From Buttiauxella agrestis ATCC 33320 (lineage in GTDB: Bacteria > Pseudomonadota > Gammaproteobacteria > Enterobacterales > Enterobacteriaceae), in assembly GCA_024169445.1 (NCBI GenBank), contig JALKFA010000001.1, positions 1,860,001-1,924,000 on the forward strand: DNA of 64,000 bases, written 5' to 3'. Below the pieces are notes generated by a model. It did not search any database and had not been told where the DNA came from. It saw only the letters and a program-made list of their open reading frames with translations. Both the position numbers and the translations under genes were made by a program. This document shows positions 1 through 9,077 of this stretch, piece by piece (position 1 is the stretch's first letter; each line of letters starts with the position of its first letter).

Positions 1-564
1 TTATCGTCATCCTAACTTATTGAAGGCGGGAGAAAATCAGGTTGTTGCCAGCCGCCCGGAGCAGGTGTGGGTCGCGGATATCACGTACCTTCCCCTGCGT
101 AAGGGAACGGCGTACCTCAGTCTGATAACAGACGTCTGGTCGAGAAAAATCGTGGGATATCATGTGCATGAAAGTCTGCATACCCATCATGTGGCTAAGG
201 CGTTCAGAATGGCGCTGGTCAGCAGGCGTACAGCACATCCACTGGTGCATCACTCAGATCGGGGTGTGCAGTACTGTTCAACAGAATATCAGGCACTACA
301 CCAACGCCATGGGGTCATCTGCTCGATGACAGACGGGTATGACTGTTATCAGAATGCGCTGGCGGAACGGGTAAACGGGATATTAAAAATGGAATATCTG
401 CTCGGGAAGCCAGAAGATATCGGACAGGCAAGAAAGATGGTCAGGGAGTCGGTGGAAATCTACAACACGCGGCGGCCACATCTGTCGCTAAAATACAAAA
501 CGCCCGATGAAGTTCATCGGGCGTTGTAAGGCCGAAAAGTGTCAACCTATAGCAGGACTAGTCA
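1..564 (+). mobile_element. Right end of an IS3-family insertion sequence (partial)
   Basis: The window opens inside an insertion sequence. It holds the C-terminal part of an OrfB-type transposase and, about 35 bases after its stop, a plausible terminal repeat ending in CA at about 564 (read inward on the minus strand it begins TGACTAGTCCTGC). The exact end is inferred from the usual TG...CA termini of IS3-family elements, because the left end and target duplication lie outside the window. The neighbouring DUF2950 gene stops at 569, only a few bases beyond the proposed end. Confidence 0.7.
2..529 (+). CDS. IS3-family transposase OrfB, C-terminal part (5' end outside window)
   Basis: The frame is open from base 2, so the gene starts upstream of the window. 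The protein has the rve/DDE integrase core: Asp in VADITY, Asp in HHSDRG and Glu in NALAERVNG, with 35 residues between the second Asp and the Glu, as expected for IS3-family DD(35)E enzymes. The C-terminal tail with YNTRRPHLSL is also typical of OrfB. The visible part looks intact with no frameshift, so the element could be complete. OrfA is not visible. The IS3 subgroup cannot be decided from this fragment. Confidence 0.88.
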   Translation, partial: YRHPNLLKAGENQVVASRPEQVWVADITYLPLRKGTAYLSLITDVWSRKIVGYHVHESLHTHHVAKAFRMALVSRRTAHPLVHHSDRGVQYCSTEYQALHQRHGVICSMTDGYDCYQNALAERVNGILKMEYLLGKPEDIGQARKMVRESVEIYNTRRPHLSLKYKTPDEVHRAL

Positions 565-568
565 GTTA

Positions 569-1414
569 CTATTGGTCTTCTTCCCAGCTTTTATCCGGGT
601 TGAACTGTTTTATCTCTTTCACTTTTTCAGCCGTTTGCTCACCGAGATCCTTCTGATAAATCACCCCTTGGTTATCGACCATAAAGGTGGTGATACCGGT
701 TTCCCCATACTCCACAGGCCAGGCAATTAACGCAAAGCCAGCTGCCATTTTCCCGTCGGAAATATAGTTTTTCTCACCACCCGCAGCGTCTGCCCCTTGA
801 GCTGTAAGAATTCGGAAGTGATATCCGTGATAGCCCATGCCAGGATGCTCAGGACTGAAACTTGGGCCGAGAGGGCTGGGAGATTCACCCGGTGTGAGTG
901 GCCAGTACAATCCATCCTTCTTACCTTCGCTGCTGACAAATTTCTGGGCATATTGCTGATTGAGCTGATAATAATCTTCCTGTGCCGCGACATAGGCGTC
1001 TATCGCCTGAATCGCGGAAAGCTCGTTAAGGCCAATAGTGCGCGTGAGAATTTCATCCGCCGCCTGCTGCATATCGAAGTGCCAGCCCGCATCGGTTTTT
1101 ACTATCGGGATAGGCAATTGCCAGTTTTCATGCCCAACATTCAGATGCGCAGTTTCACCTTTCTGCTCAATGTTATGGCTCACTTTCCAGTCACGAACAA
1201 AACGAGCCACTGCTTCAGGATCGGCTTTGTCATCGGGAAGATACTGCCGCCAGTTATCACCCAGCACCTTGGTCAGTGCGGCTTCATCCTGACTAATGAC
1301 AGCGTCGGCAAATGAGGTGGCTGCCAGTTCAGGTGTAGTGAACAACTGCTGTGCCTGAACAAAGGCAGGCAGCATAAGCATTACTAATGCACATAACTTC
1401 ATACGATTTTTCAT
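569..1414 (-). CDS. DUF2950 family exported protein
   Basis: A 281-residue protein with a clear N-terminal signal peptide (MKNRMK, then a hydrophobic stretch ending FVQAQ), so probably periplasmic. The body resembles the DUF2950 family: an N-terminal region with SFADAV and DNWRQYLP, a central part with ADEILTRTIGLNEL, and a C-terminal part with WPVEYGETGITTFMVD. No enzymatic function is known for this family and no catalytic motif is obvious. It lies 11 bp downstream of the DUF3300 gene on the same strand, and the two families often occur together, so they are probably co-transcribed. Its stop codon is a few bases from the end of an insertion sequence, but the C-terminus looks natural. Confidence 0.8.
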   Translation of the reverse strand: MKNRMKLCALVMLMLPAFVQAQQLFTTPELAATSFADAVISQDEAALTKVLGDNWRQYLPDDKADPEAVARFVRDWKVSHNIEQKGETAHLNVGHENWQLPIPIVKTDAGWHFDMQQAADEILTRTIGLNELSAIQAIDAYVAAQEDYYQLNQQYAQKFVSSEGKKDGLYWPLTPGESPSPLGPSFSPEHPGMGYHGYHFRILTAQGADAAGGEKNYISDGKMAAGFALIAWPVEYGETGITTFMVDNQGVIYQKDLGEQTAEKVKEIKQFNPDKSWEEDQ

Positions 1415-1425
1415 GATGCCTCCTT

Positions 1426-3018
1426 TTAACGGCGATTAACTTCACGATGCCCAGAACTACGTTCTCTGGAAGGGCTCCGTTGCTCACGGTTAGCTGATGA
1501 GCGGTTAAGACTTTGCTGGCCACGCTGGTTCTGCGCCTGCCAGGAAGGGGAACGGCTGTCGTTACCGCTTAATGCAGACCTCGTTTGTTGCTGACGTGGC
1601 CTGGTATTGGTCGTGGCCCGATTCTGGGTTTCTCGCGTCTGGGTTCTGGCTGCTTCCTGACGACGCTGTGTTTGTTGATTCGTTGAACGGTTGGCCTGAG
1701 TCTTCGCGGCGTTACGGCGTGCGTCAGTGTTAGGGCTGTCGTAACCCCGATAATTATTGCGCTGAGCAATTTTGTTCACTTGTTGGGAAGATGCCTGACG
1801 CTGAGCGTCGCGGGTAGTGCGCTGTGCTGCTGTGCCTGCGTCTTTCCGTTGAGTCTGCTGCATTTGCGTCCTGGCCGCTTGCCGCTGGGCATCACGGTTG
1901 ACTGTTGCGGCATTAGGCGTTGCGCTCAGCCCACCTGCAGTATTAGTCCGGTTATATCGTTGAGATACTGCGTTGGATTGATAGCCAACCCCATCCCTGT
2001 AGGCTGGGTTATGCTGGAAGCGCACATTGCTGCCCTTGGCCAGTTGCTGCCCGGAAACGCGGTTGTAACGGTCAACGTCAATATTAATGTTGTTGTCCCC
2101 ATTACGGTTATAGCCACCACCACCACCATGATAACCATCGTAATCGTCATCATCCCAGTCGATGCTGCCAAATAAAGCCGCAGTGGTCACGATACCAAGG
2201 CCAAATCCGAGCCCATCAACAAAGTTGTCACCGAACTGATCTTCGGGAGGTGGAAGATAGACAGGCGGATAAGCGGTATTTGGCCAGGTACCGTACGCGG
2301 TCGTTGGGTTGTAAGTAGGAACATAAACGACCTCCGGATTAGTGGGTTCGATTTTTATAACCTGAGCCGGAGCTGCGCTGGTAGTGGATGGCTCTTGAAC
2401 CGTCGTATTTTGGTTTACCGTAACAGGGGTAGTGGTCACCGTTTGTTGCGGAGTGGTTTTCAGAGTACCCGTCTGTTCCGCCATCAAACGCAATTTCTGC
2501 ACGGAATCCATGACATCTTTAGGTTGTGCGAGGAACGCATCACCCAGATTTTGCACCCATTGCGGATTTTCACCCATCAGCGCTGTTAATTGCGGGAAAG
2601 CGACCAGAGATTTTACACTCGGATCCCAGGGTTGATTTGAGACAGCCTGAACGGCGGCATCACCTTGTAGCTTCGGATTGTCATGGGACCATTGCACCGC
2701 CTGAACGACGTTCGCCGGATAGGTTGACGCCATTAGCACTTGCGATAGAAGCGGGTCAGGGAATAGCGCAACAGGCGCAACCCATTGGTCGATTTGGGCA
2801 GTAGTAAATGTAGGTGCATTGGTTAGCGGTGCTGTCGCCCCTGCTACGGGTGCTGCGGGTGCCGCCACAGGAGCAGGCGTTGCAGGTTGTGCAACCGGAG
2901 CTGGCGGAGATGATGCCGCCTCCGTGGATTGGCTTTTCACAAATAGCATGCCGGATGCCGCTAAAATGACAGCACTCCCTACAAGGGCAAAAATATGAGG
3001 CTTGAATGGCAACTTCAT
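1426..3018 (-). CDS. DUF3300 family protein, YacH-like
   Basis: A 530-residue protein with an N-terminal signal-anchor (about residues 8-27, FALVGSAVILAASGMLFV), an Ala/Pro-rich linker to about residue 65, and a conserved DUF3300 domain with WVAPVALFPDPLLSQVLMA and IKIEPTNPEVVYVPTYNP. A Gly/Asp-rich stretch at about 290-310 follows. The C-terminal 200 residues are low-complexity, rich in Gln, Arg, Asn and Thr. E. coli carries the related, longer yacH next to acnB, as here. The role is unknown; the anchor, linker and disordered basic tail suggest an envelope protein. Confidence 0.8.
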   Translation of the reverse strand: MKLPFKPHIFALVGSAVILAASGMLFVKSQSTEAASSPPAPVAQPATPAPVAAPAAPVAGATAPLTNAPTFTTAQIDQWVAPVALFPDPLLSQVLMASTYPANVVQAVQWSHDNPKLQGDAAVQAVSNQPWDPSVKSLVAFPQLTALMGENPQWVQNLGDAFLAQPKDVMDSVQKLRLMAEQTGTLKTTPQQTVTTTPVTVNQNTTVQEPSTTSAAPAQVIKIEPTNPEVVYVPTYNPTTAYGTWPNTAYPPVYLPPPEDQFGDNFVDGLGFGLGIVTTAALFGSIDWDDDDYDGYHGGGGGYNRNGDNNINIDVDRYNRVSGQQLAKGSNVRFQHNPAYRDGVGYQSNAVSQRYNRTNTAGGLSATPNAATVNRDAQRQAARTQMQQTQRKDAGTAAQRTTRDAQRQASSQQVNKIAQRNNYRGYDSPNTDARRNAAKTQANRSTNQQTQRRQEAARTQTRETQNRATTNTRPRQQQTRSALSGNDSRSPSWQAQNQRGQQSLNRSSANREQRSPSRERSSGHREVNRR

Positions 3019-3435
3019 TTAACTTCTCCTGGTATTCAGAAGGATACCCGTGAATTAGAGAGCTATGCCGGGAGGCGGCTGTGTCTGGGTGAGTATATGG
3101 AGCTGATAGTTTAATTTTTGTCTTAAACGGTGATTCTTGCCGTAAATGTAGTACGAAACCGTGAAATATTATTTCTGGCTATACAAATTCTGTACAAAAC
3201 AGGTATCCAAAGGCGGTTTTTTTGTGCCCGAAGGTCATATCGAAAAGTAATATTTTGCCCTTAACGATTCAGCAAGTATTTAATGTTGCTTTTTTGTAAA
3301 CGGATTAACACCCCCTGAAAATCCTGCTATGCTGCCCGTCGCGGTACCGGGCATTTACCCTACAAACTGCTGTCTCACAGGAGCGTGAAGAGAATAGCCG
3401 GAACCGAAATGACAATGAGAGCGAGGAGAACCGTC
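3019..3435. other. Intergenic region between divergent DUF3300 gene and acnB
   Basis: A 417-bp gap without a convincing gene. It should carry the promoters of both divergent genes. The only strong element I could pick out is the acnB promoter near 3305-3333; the rest is AT-rich and I see no clear repeat or small reading frame. Confidence 0.6.
3305..3333 (+). promoter_or_regulatory. Probable sigma-70 promoter of acnB with extended -10
   Basis: TTAACA at 3305-3310 and TATGCT at 3328-3333 are separated by 17 bp. A TG dinucleotide at 3325-3326, one base before the -10, makes it an extended -10 promoter. It lies about 100 bp before the acnB start. Confidence 0.6.
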
Positions 3436-6033
3436 GTGCTAGAAGAATACCGTAAGCACGTAGCCGAACGTGCTGCAGATGGGATTGTTCCAAAACCTTT
3501 AGAAGCATCCCAAATGGCCGCACTGGTCGAGCTGCTGAAAACCCCGCCAGCGGGTGAAGAAGAATTCCTTTTAGATCTTATTACTAATCGTGTTCCGCCA
3601 GGCGTTGATGAAGCCGCCTATGTTAAAGCTGGTTTTCTGGCTGCCCTGACTAAAGGCGAAGCCACTTCCCCGCTAATCTCTCCTGAAAAAGCTGTAGAAC
3701 TGCTTGGCACCATGCAAGGTGGCTACAACATTCATCCGCTGATTGACGCGCTGGATAACGAAAAGCTGGCCGCGATTGCAGCCAAAGCGCTGTCCCACAC
3801 GCTGCTGATGTTTGATAATTTCTACGATGTAGAAGAGAAAGCAAAAGCCGGTAACACCCACGCACAACAAGTACTGAAATCCTGGGCTGATGCCGAGTGG
3901 TTCTTGTCTCGTCCTAAACTGGCTGAGAAAATCACCGTTACCGTATTTAAAGTCACTGGTGAAACCAACACCGATGACCTGTCACCGGCACCTGATGCCT
4001 GGTCACGCCCGGATATCCCTCTGCACGCGTTAGCGATGCTGAAAAACGCCCGTGAAGGTATCGAGCCGGATCAACCTGGTAGCGTAGGGCCGATCAAACA
4101 GATCGAAGCGTTAAACAAAAAAGGTTTCCCGCTGGCCTATGTGGGCGACGTTGTGGGCACGGGTTCTTCGCGTAAATCTGCAACCAACTCCGTGCTGTGG
4201 TTTATGGGCGACGACATCCCGAACGTGCCGAACAAGCGCGGCGGCGGTGTGGTGCTGGGTGGCAAAATCGCGCCAATTTTCTTCAACACTATGGAAGATG
4301 CTGGTGCGCTGCCAATCGAAGTTGACGTCAACGACCTGAACATGGGCGATGTTATCGACATCTATCCATACAAAGGCGAAGTGCGTAACCACGAAACCAA
4401 CGATGTTATCGCTAATTTCGAGCTGAAAACTGACGTGCTGCTGGACGAAGTTCGTGCTGGTGGACGTATTCCGTTGATCATCGGTCGCGGTCTGACAACT
4501 AAAGCACGTGAAGCGCTGGATCTGCCACGCAGCGAAGTGTTCGTGCAGGCGAAAGATGTTGTAGCCAGCACCCGCGGCTTCTCTCTGGCGCAGAAAATGG
4601 TTGGCCGTGCTTGTGGCGTGGAAGGTATTCGCCCGAATCAGTACTGCGAACCAAAAATGACTTCTGTAGGTTCCCAGGACACCACCGGTCCAATGACCCG
4701 TGATGAACTCAAAGACCTCGCATGCCTGGGCTTCTCTGCTGATTTGGTGATGCAGTCTTTCTGCCACACTGCTGCTTATCCTAAGCCGGTGGATGTGAAT
4801 ACTCACCACACATTGCCGGACTTCATCATGAACCGTGGCGGCGTGTCGCTGCGTCCTGGCGATGGTGTTATCCACTCCTGGCTGAACCGTATGCTGTTGC
4901 CGGATACCGTCGGGACTGGCGGTGACTCCCACACTCGTTTCCCAATCGGGATTTCCTTCCCGGCAGGTTCTGGTCTGGTGGCGTTTGCTGCGGCAACCGG
5001 CGTGATGCCACTCGATATGCCTGAGTCGGTACTGGTGCGCTTCAAAGGCAAAATGCAGCCGGGTATCACTCTGCGCGACCTGGTTCACGCGATCCCGCTG
5101 TATGCGATTAAACAAGGTCTGCTGACCGTTGAGAAGAAAGGTAAGAAAAACATCTTCTCTGGTCGCATCCTGGAAATCGAAGGCCTGCCTACGCTTAAAG
5201 TTGAACAAGCGTTTGAGCTGACCGATGCTTCCGCTGAACGTTCTGCTGCCGGCTGTACCATCAAGCTTGATCGCGAGCCGATCGAAGAGTATCTGAGCTC
5301 AAACATCGTGCTGCTGAAGTGGATGATCGCCGAAGGTTACGGCGATCGTCGTACGCTTGAGCGCCGTATCCAGGGCATGGAAAAATGGCTGGCCGATCCT
5401 CAGTTGCTCGAAGCCGATGCCGATGCGGAATACGCAGAGATCATCGAAATCGATCTGAACGATATCAAAGAGCCAATTCTGTGTGCGCCAAACGATCCTG
5501 ACGATGCGCGTCTGCTGTCTGATGTTCAGGGCGAGAAAATCGACGAAGTGTTTATCGGTTCTTGCATGACCAACATTGGCCACTTCCGTGCGGCAGGTAA
5601 ACTGCTGGATAGCCACAAAGGCCAGTTGCCAACTCGCCTGTGGGTTGCGCCACCAACGCGTATGGATGCCGCTCAGTTAACTGAGGAAGGCTACTACAGC
5701 GTGTTTGGTAAGAGCGGTGCGCGTATTGAAATCCCTGGCTGTTCACTGTGCATGGGTAACCAGGCGCGTGTGGCGGACGGTTCAACCGTGGTTTCAACAT
5801 CGACCCGTAACTTCCCGAACCGTTTGGGTACTGGTGCGAATGTATTCCTGGCTTCCGCAGAACTGGCCGCAGTGGCTTCACTGCTGGGCAAACTGCCAAC
5901 GCCTGACGAGTACCAGACCTTCATGGCACAAGTCGATAAGACTGCTGTGGATACCTACCGTTACCTGAACTTCGACAAACTTTCTCAGTACACCGAGAAA
6001 GCAGACGGCGTGATTTTCCAGACTGCGGTATAA
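3436..6033 (+). CDS. acnB: Aconitate hydratase B (bifunctional aconitase / 2-methylisocitrate dehydratase)
   Basis: AcnB interconverts citrate and isocitrate in the TCA cycle and can dehydrate 2-methylcitrate derivatives; the apo-form binds mRNA. The protein is 865 residues, the same length as E. coli AcnB, and is nearly identical by eye. It has the N-terminal HEAT-like and swivel domains of the B type, and the [4Fe-4S] ligands are seen in [10 protein letters not shown] and PGCSLCMGN. The GTG start at 3436 is chosen because GAGGAGAA at about 3423-3430 is a well-placed ribosome-binding site and the product starts LEEYRKHV like the family. An upstream in-frame ATG at 3385 would add 17 unrelated residues. 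A terminator follows at 6055. Confidence 0.97.
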   Translation: MLEEYRKHVAERAADGIVPKPLEASQMAALVELLKTPPAGEEEFLLDLITNRVPPGVDEAAYVKAGFLAALTKGEATSPLISPEKAVELLGTMQGGYNIHPLIDALDNEKLAAIAAKALSHTLLMFDNFYDVEEKAKAGNTHAQQVLKSWADAEWFLSRPKLAEKITVTVFKVTGETNTDDLSPAPDAWSRPDIPLHALAMLKNAREGIEPDQPGSVGPIKQIEALNKKGFPLAYVGDVVGTGSSRKSATNSVLWFMGDDIPNVPNKRGGGVVLGGKIAPIFFNTMEDAGALPIEVDVNDLNMGDVIDIYPYKGEVRNHETNDVIANFELKTDVLLDEVRAGGRIPLIIGRGLTTKAREALDLPRSEVFVQAKDVVASTRGFSLAQKMVGRACGVEGIRPNQYCEPKMTSVGSQDTTGPMTRDELKDLACLGFSADLVMQSFCHTAAYPKPVDVNTHHTLPDFIMNRGGVSLRPGDGVIHSWLNRMLLPDTVGTGGDSHTRFPIGISFPAGSGLVAFAAATGVMPLDMPESVLVRFKGKMQPGITLRDLVHAIPLYAIKQGLLTVEKKGKKNIFSGRILEIEGLPTLKVEQAFELTDASAERSAAGCTIKLDREPIEEYLSSNIVLLKWMIAEGYGDRRTLERRIQGMEKWLADPQLLEADADAEYAEIIEIDLNDIKEPILCAPNDPDDARLLSDVQGEKIDEVFIGSCMTNIGHFRAAGKLLDSHKGQLPTRLWVAPPTRMDAAQLTEEGYYSVFGKSGARIEIPGCSLCMGNQARVADGSTVVSTSTRNFPNRLGTGANVFLASAELAAVASLLGKLPTPDEYQTFMAQVDKTAVDTYRYLNFDKLSQYTEKADGVIFQTAV

Positions 6034-6054
6034 CATTTACCCATTCTGCGACAG

Positions 6055-6077
6055 GGGAGGCTTAGGCCTCCCTTTTT
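6055..6077 (+). terminator. Rho-independent terminator of acnB
   Basis: GGGAGGC and GCCTCCC form a 7-bp stem around a TTAG loop and are followed by five T residues, 21 bases after the acnB stop. Confidence 0.9.
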
Positions 6078-6186
6078 ATTTCCTTCACGCGCGCCCACCA
6101 CGCTGTTTTTCGCCGGTTTTGCTGCGATAATTACCTTATACGCTAAGGGGTACTGCATTTCCCCAAGCTGGGTAGAGGAAAACACC

Positions 6187-6552
6187 ATGGAATATGAATT
6201 TTTGCGTGATGTCACCGGGTTGGTGAAAGTGCGTATGTCGATGGGTCACGAAGTGGTGGGTCATTGGTTTAATGAAGAAGTAAAAGATAATCTCGCCCTG
6301 CTTGATGAAGTCGAAGAGGCAGCAAACTCAGTTAAAGGCAGTGAGCGTCAGTGGCAACGCACCGGGCACGAATATACGTTGTGGCTCGACGGTGAAGAGG
6401 TGATTATCCGGGCCAATCAGCTGGAAATTACTGGTGATGAAATGGAAGACGGGATGAACTACTACGACGAAGAAAGTTTGTCTTTTTGCGGTGTTGAGGA
6501 CTTTATGCAGGTGGTTAACGCTTATCGGGAATTTATCTCTCACAAGCGCTAA
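6187..6552 (+). CDS. yacL: YacL family protein (UPF0231)
   Basis: A 121-residue acidic cytoplasmic protein that matches E. coli YacL (120 aa) nearly throughout, for example [23 protein letters not shown] and [10 protein letters not shown]. No biochemical function is established and no catalytic motif or membrane segment is visible. It has its own gap after the acnB terminator, and GAGGAAAACACC just before the ATG serves as the ribosome-binding site. In E. coli the next genes are speD and speE on the minus strand; here yacC follows directly. Confidence 0.93.
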   Translation: MEYEFLRDVTGLVKVRMSMGHEVVGHWFNEEVKDNLALLDEVEEAANSVKGSERQWQRTGHEYTLWLDGEEVIIRANQLEITGDEMEDGMNYYDEESLSFCGVEDFMQVVNAYREFISHKR

Positions 6553-6572
6553 ACCTGTTTTTCAATACGGTG

Positions 6573-6602
6573 TCCCAAAAGTTTGCTGAACGACTTTTGG
6601 GA
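6573..6602. repeat. Perfect 9-bp inverted repeat at the yacL/yacC junction
   Basis: TCCCAAAAG at 6573-6581 and CTTTTGGGA at 6594-6602 flank a 12-base loop. No T-run follows on either strand, so a classic terminator is doubtful. It sits exactly where the speED genes would be in E. coli, between the convergent ends of yacL and yacC. Confidence 0.55.
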
Positions 6603-6639
6603 GCACTCGATTCAAAGTAGCCAGAATGAGAAGGGCGGG

Positions 6640-6987
6640 TTACTTCACGTAGGCGAGCAAGCTCAATGAATCCCGGGCAAGGGATTTGCATTTGTTTGCT
6701 GTCGGAATGGCGATACCGCTGAGATCGCGATAACTATCTTCCCCCAATGCTTTCATATTGAAGGTATCGTAATTACTCAAATCCCACTGGTTTTGCTGGG
6801 CAAAAAAGACCAATGCGCGACGAATTTGTCCATTAGGCAGGTTTTGGTAGCCACAATCATTTTTCAGGAACACAAATACCGCAGTAAGATCGGCCATATC
6901 TTCTGCTTCAGACTCGCTAAGTGCCTGACTGCTGGTGGAAAAAGCCAGCAATAACCCCAGCATTAATGCCCTAACACCCATCTTCAT
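6640..6987 (-). CDS. yacC: YacC, small exported protein of the PulS/OutS-like family
   Basis: A 115-residue protein with an N-terminal signal peptide ending near SSQA, followed by a mature part almost identical to E. coli YacC (LSESEAEDMADLTAVFVFLK, NCGYQNLP-type region with Cys, and C-terminal LARDSLSLLAYVK). Two Cys residues in the mature part could form a disulfide. The family resembles pilotins of type II secretion, but no secretin gene is nearby and the function is unproven. The ATG at 6987 is chosen over GTG at 6999 because it gives exactly the E. coli length. In E. coli it follows speE-speD on this strand; those genes are missing here. Confidence 0.88.
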   Translation of the reverse strand: MKMGVRALMLGLLLAFSTSSQALSESEAEDMADLTAVFVFLKNDCGYQNLPNGQIRRALVFFAQQNQWDLSNYDTFNMKALGEDSYRDLSGIAIPTANKCKSLARDSLSLLAYVK

Positions 6988-7067
6988 CACTTCTACCACT
7001 TTTTATTAGATACGAAACGTTAACACAGTTAATTGAGGCACGACGAGAATTATTCATCGCTTTAAAT

Positions 7068-7098
7068 TTGACCTTACCCTTGGGGTAAGGTTTATGCT
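7068..7098 (+). promoter_or_regulatory. CueR-type copper-responsive promoter of cueO
   Basis: TTGACC (-35) at 7068-7073 and TATGCT (-10) at 7093-7098 are separated by 19 bp, the long spacer of MerR-family promoters. A dyad, ACCTTACCC and GGGTAAGGT, fills the spacer (7071-7091) and matches the known CueR operators of copA and cueO in form. Confidence 0.9.
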
Positions 7099-7132
7099 CA
7101 ATCCCAAGCCTGCTAATAGAAAGGAATTGAAT

Positions 7133-8725
7133 ATGCATCGCCGTGATTTTCTGAAATATTCTGCAGCCATCAGTGCATTCAGTGCACTGCCGCTCTGGAG
7201 TAAAGCTGCGCTGGCGGCTGACAGACCCGTATTACCGATCCCGCAAATTCTCACCCCTGATGCAAAGAATAGCATCCGTTTAACGGTGCAAGCGGGTAAA
7301 AGTACTTTCAACGGAAAAACCGCTACCACCTGGGGTTATAACGGTAACTTGTTGGGGCCAGCATTGCAGTTAAATGAGGGCGAAGAAGTCACTGTTGAGA
7401 TTAATAATAACCTCGCAGAAGAAACCACGCTGCACTGGCATGGATTAGAAGTGCCTGGCGATGTCGACGGTGGGCCGCAAGGAGTGATTGCCGCAGGTGG
7501 CAAGCGCACTGTGAAATTTACTCCGCAACAACGCGCTGCAACATGTTGGTTCCATCCTCATCAGCATGGCAAAACCGGCCATCAAGTGGCGATGGGGTTG
7601 GCGGGGCTGGTGTTAATCGACGATGCCGAAAGCCGTGCGTTGCGTTTACCGAAACAGTGGGGCATCGACGACGTGCCGCTGATCATTCAGGACAAGCGTT
7701 TCGCTGCTGACGGGCAAATCGACTATCAACTGGACGTGATGAGTGCGGCAGTAGGCTGGTTTGGCGATACATTATTGTGTAATGGCGCGATGTATCCGCA
7801 ACACGCAAACCCGCGTGGCTGGTTGCGTTTACGCCTGTTGAACGGCTGTAACGCGCGTTCGCTCAATATTGCCGCTAGTGATAACCGTCCGCTTTACGTG
7901 ATAGCTAGCGACGGCGGCTTATTAGCGGAGCCTGTGAAAGTCACTGAACTTTCTATGCTGATGGGCGAGCGTTTCGAAGTACTGATCGATACCCGCGACG
8001 GCAAAGCGTTTGATATTGTCACGCTGCCTGTTAAACAAATGGGCATGACGGTTGCCCCGTTCGATAAACCGCAGCCGATAGTGCACATCCAGCCTTTAAT
8101 TATTGCGGCTTCTGGCGAAATGCCAGACAAGCTAGCAGATGTTCCGCCGTTGCCGAAAATTGAAGGTATTACCGAGCGTTGGCTACAGCTGATGATGGAC
8201 CCGATGCTGGACATGATGGGTATGCAGGCGTTGATGGAAAAATATGGTCCGCAGGCAATGGCGGGCATGAGCATGTCCGGACACGGCGATATGGGTAATA
8301 TGGGCAACATGAGCCATATGAAGGATGGAATGATGAACCATGGTGGCATGAATCACGGAAAACAGGGTTCAGGATTCGACTTCCATAATGCCAACAAGAT
8401 TAACGGCAAAGCATTTGATATGAACACCCCAGCGTTTGCCGCCGAGAAAGGCAAATTCGAGAAATGGACGATTTCTGGTGAAGGCGACATGATGCTGCAT
8501 CCGTTCCACATTCATGGCACGCAGTTCCGCATCCTGAGTGAAAACGGTCAGCCCGTTGCTCCACATCGTCAGGGCTGGAAAGATACGGTTCGTGTCGAAG
8601 GCGGGCGTAGTGAAGTATTAGTACGTTTTGAACATGCCGCCTCTCAGGAACATGCCTATATGGCGCACTGCCATCTGCTGGAACATGAAGATACTGGCAT
8701 GATGTTAGGATTTACTGTTAAGTAA
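7133..8725 (+). CDS. cueO: Multicopper oxidase CueO (periplasmic cuprous oxidase)
   Basis: CueO oxidises Cu(I) to the less toxic Cu(II) in the periplasm. The 530-residue protein begins with a twin-arginine signal ([16 protein letters not shown], cleavage near ALAAD). All copper motifs are present: [26 protein letters not shown] and [15 protein letters not shown] Met/His-rich insert at about residues 380-415 ([15 protein letters not shown] and following) is the substrate-copper-binding segment typical of CueO. The ATG at 7133 is chosen because an upstream in-frame ATG at 7094 lies within the -10 element; AAAGGAATT precedes the chosen start. In E. coli gcd follows at once; here a fimbrial operon intervenes. 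Confidence 0.96.
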   Translation: MHRRDFLKYSAAISAFSALPLWSKAALAADRPVLPIPQILTPDAKNSIRLTVQAGKSTFNGKTATTWGYNGNLLGPALQLNEGEEVTVEINNNLAEETTLHWHGLEVPGDVDGGPQGVIAAGGKRTVKFTPQQRAATCWFHPHQHGKTGHQVAMGLAGLVLIDDAESRALRLPKQWGIDDVPLIIQDKRFAADGQIDYQLDVMSAAVGWFGDTLLCNGAMYPQHANPRGWLRLRLLNGCNARSLNIAASDNRPLYVIASDGGLLAEPVKVTELSMLMGERFEVLIDTRDGKAFDIVTLPVKQMGMTVAPFDKPQPIVHIQPLIIAASGEMPDKLADVPPLPKIEGITERWLQLMMDPMLDMMGMQALMEKYGPQAMAGMSMSGHGDMGNMGNMSHMKDGMMNHGGMNHGKQGSGFDFHNANKINGKAFDMNTPAFAAEKGKFEKWTISGEGDMMLHPFHIHGTQFRILSENGQPVAPHRQGWKDTVRVEGGRSEVLVRFEHAASQEHAYMAHCHLLEHEDTGMMLGFTVK

Positions 8726-8760
8726 ATTCTCATATTCTCTAAATAAACTCTGCCTCATAA

Positions 8761-8796
8761 AAGCTTGCATGAAAAAATGCAGGCTTTTTATTTTTC
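8761..8796 (+). terminator. Probable terminator of cueO
   Basis: AAGCTTGCAT and ATGCAGGCTT form a 10-bp stem with one G-T pair around a six-base A-rich loop, followed by TTTTATTTTT, 35 bases after the cueO stop. Confidence 0.85.
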
Positions 8797-9077
8797 ATTA
8801 AAGATAAAACTTCATTACCCGACACCTGCTATTCATCTTGTTGTGCTCTGGATGGTGTGTTAACGATTACTTAATATATTATTTCAATAATGAGGTGTTG
8901 TGTATACCCTCCCTTGACTACATACTCCATCTTTCTACTGGCATTTGCAGATTTTCAATAAAATATCTAATGATCGCTTGTGTTAAATGTATTTAACGCA
9001 TATTGCGATTATTAGTTCATGCCTATGTCACTGGAATTATTAATAGATAATTAATTTTAAATTAAAGGGATGTTTAT
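8797..9077. other. AT-rich upstream region of the fimbrial operon
   Basis: This 281-bp stretch carries no gene I can support. It is much more AT-rich than the cueO side and should contain the fimbrial promoter. A nested dyad lies at 8968-9014 (separate entry). I found no invertase gene and no pair of inverted repeats flanking a promoter, so fim-type phase inversion is not supported. Confidence 0.5.
8968..9014. promoter_or_regulatory. Nested dyad upstream of the major pilin gene
   Basis: The outer arms TAATGATCGC (8968-8977) and GCGATTATTA (9005-9014) pair at 9 of 10 positions. Inside them GTTAAAT and ATTTAAC (8982-8997) form a perfect 7-bp dyad with a 2-base centre. It lies 63-110 bp before the pilin start, the position of a regulator-binding site, but no regulator is known for it. 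Confidence 0.45.

Noticed and set aside
797-1315. 172-codon open frame on the plus strand inside the DUF2950 gene
   Set aside because: Overlaps a gene with a clear signal peptide and family match on the other strand; no supporting feature.
4111-5208. 365-codon open frame on the minus strand inside acnB
   Set aside because: It is the antisense shadow of a highly conserved gene; the peptide has no recognisable domain and no start signals.
8797-9077. Phase-variable invertible promoter for the fimbriae
   Set aside because: The dyad is too short and tightly nested to be an invertible segment, and there is no recombinase gene nearby.
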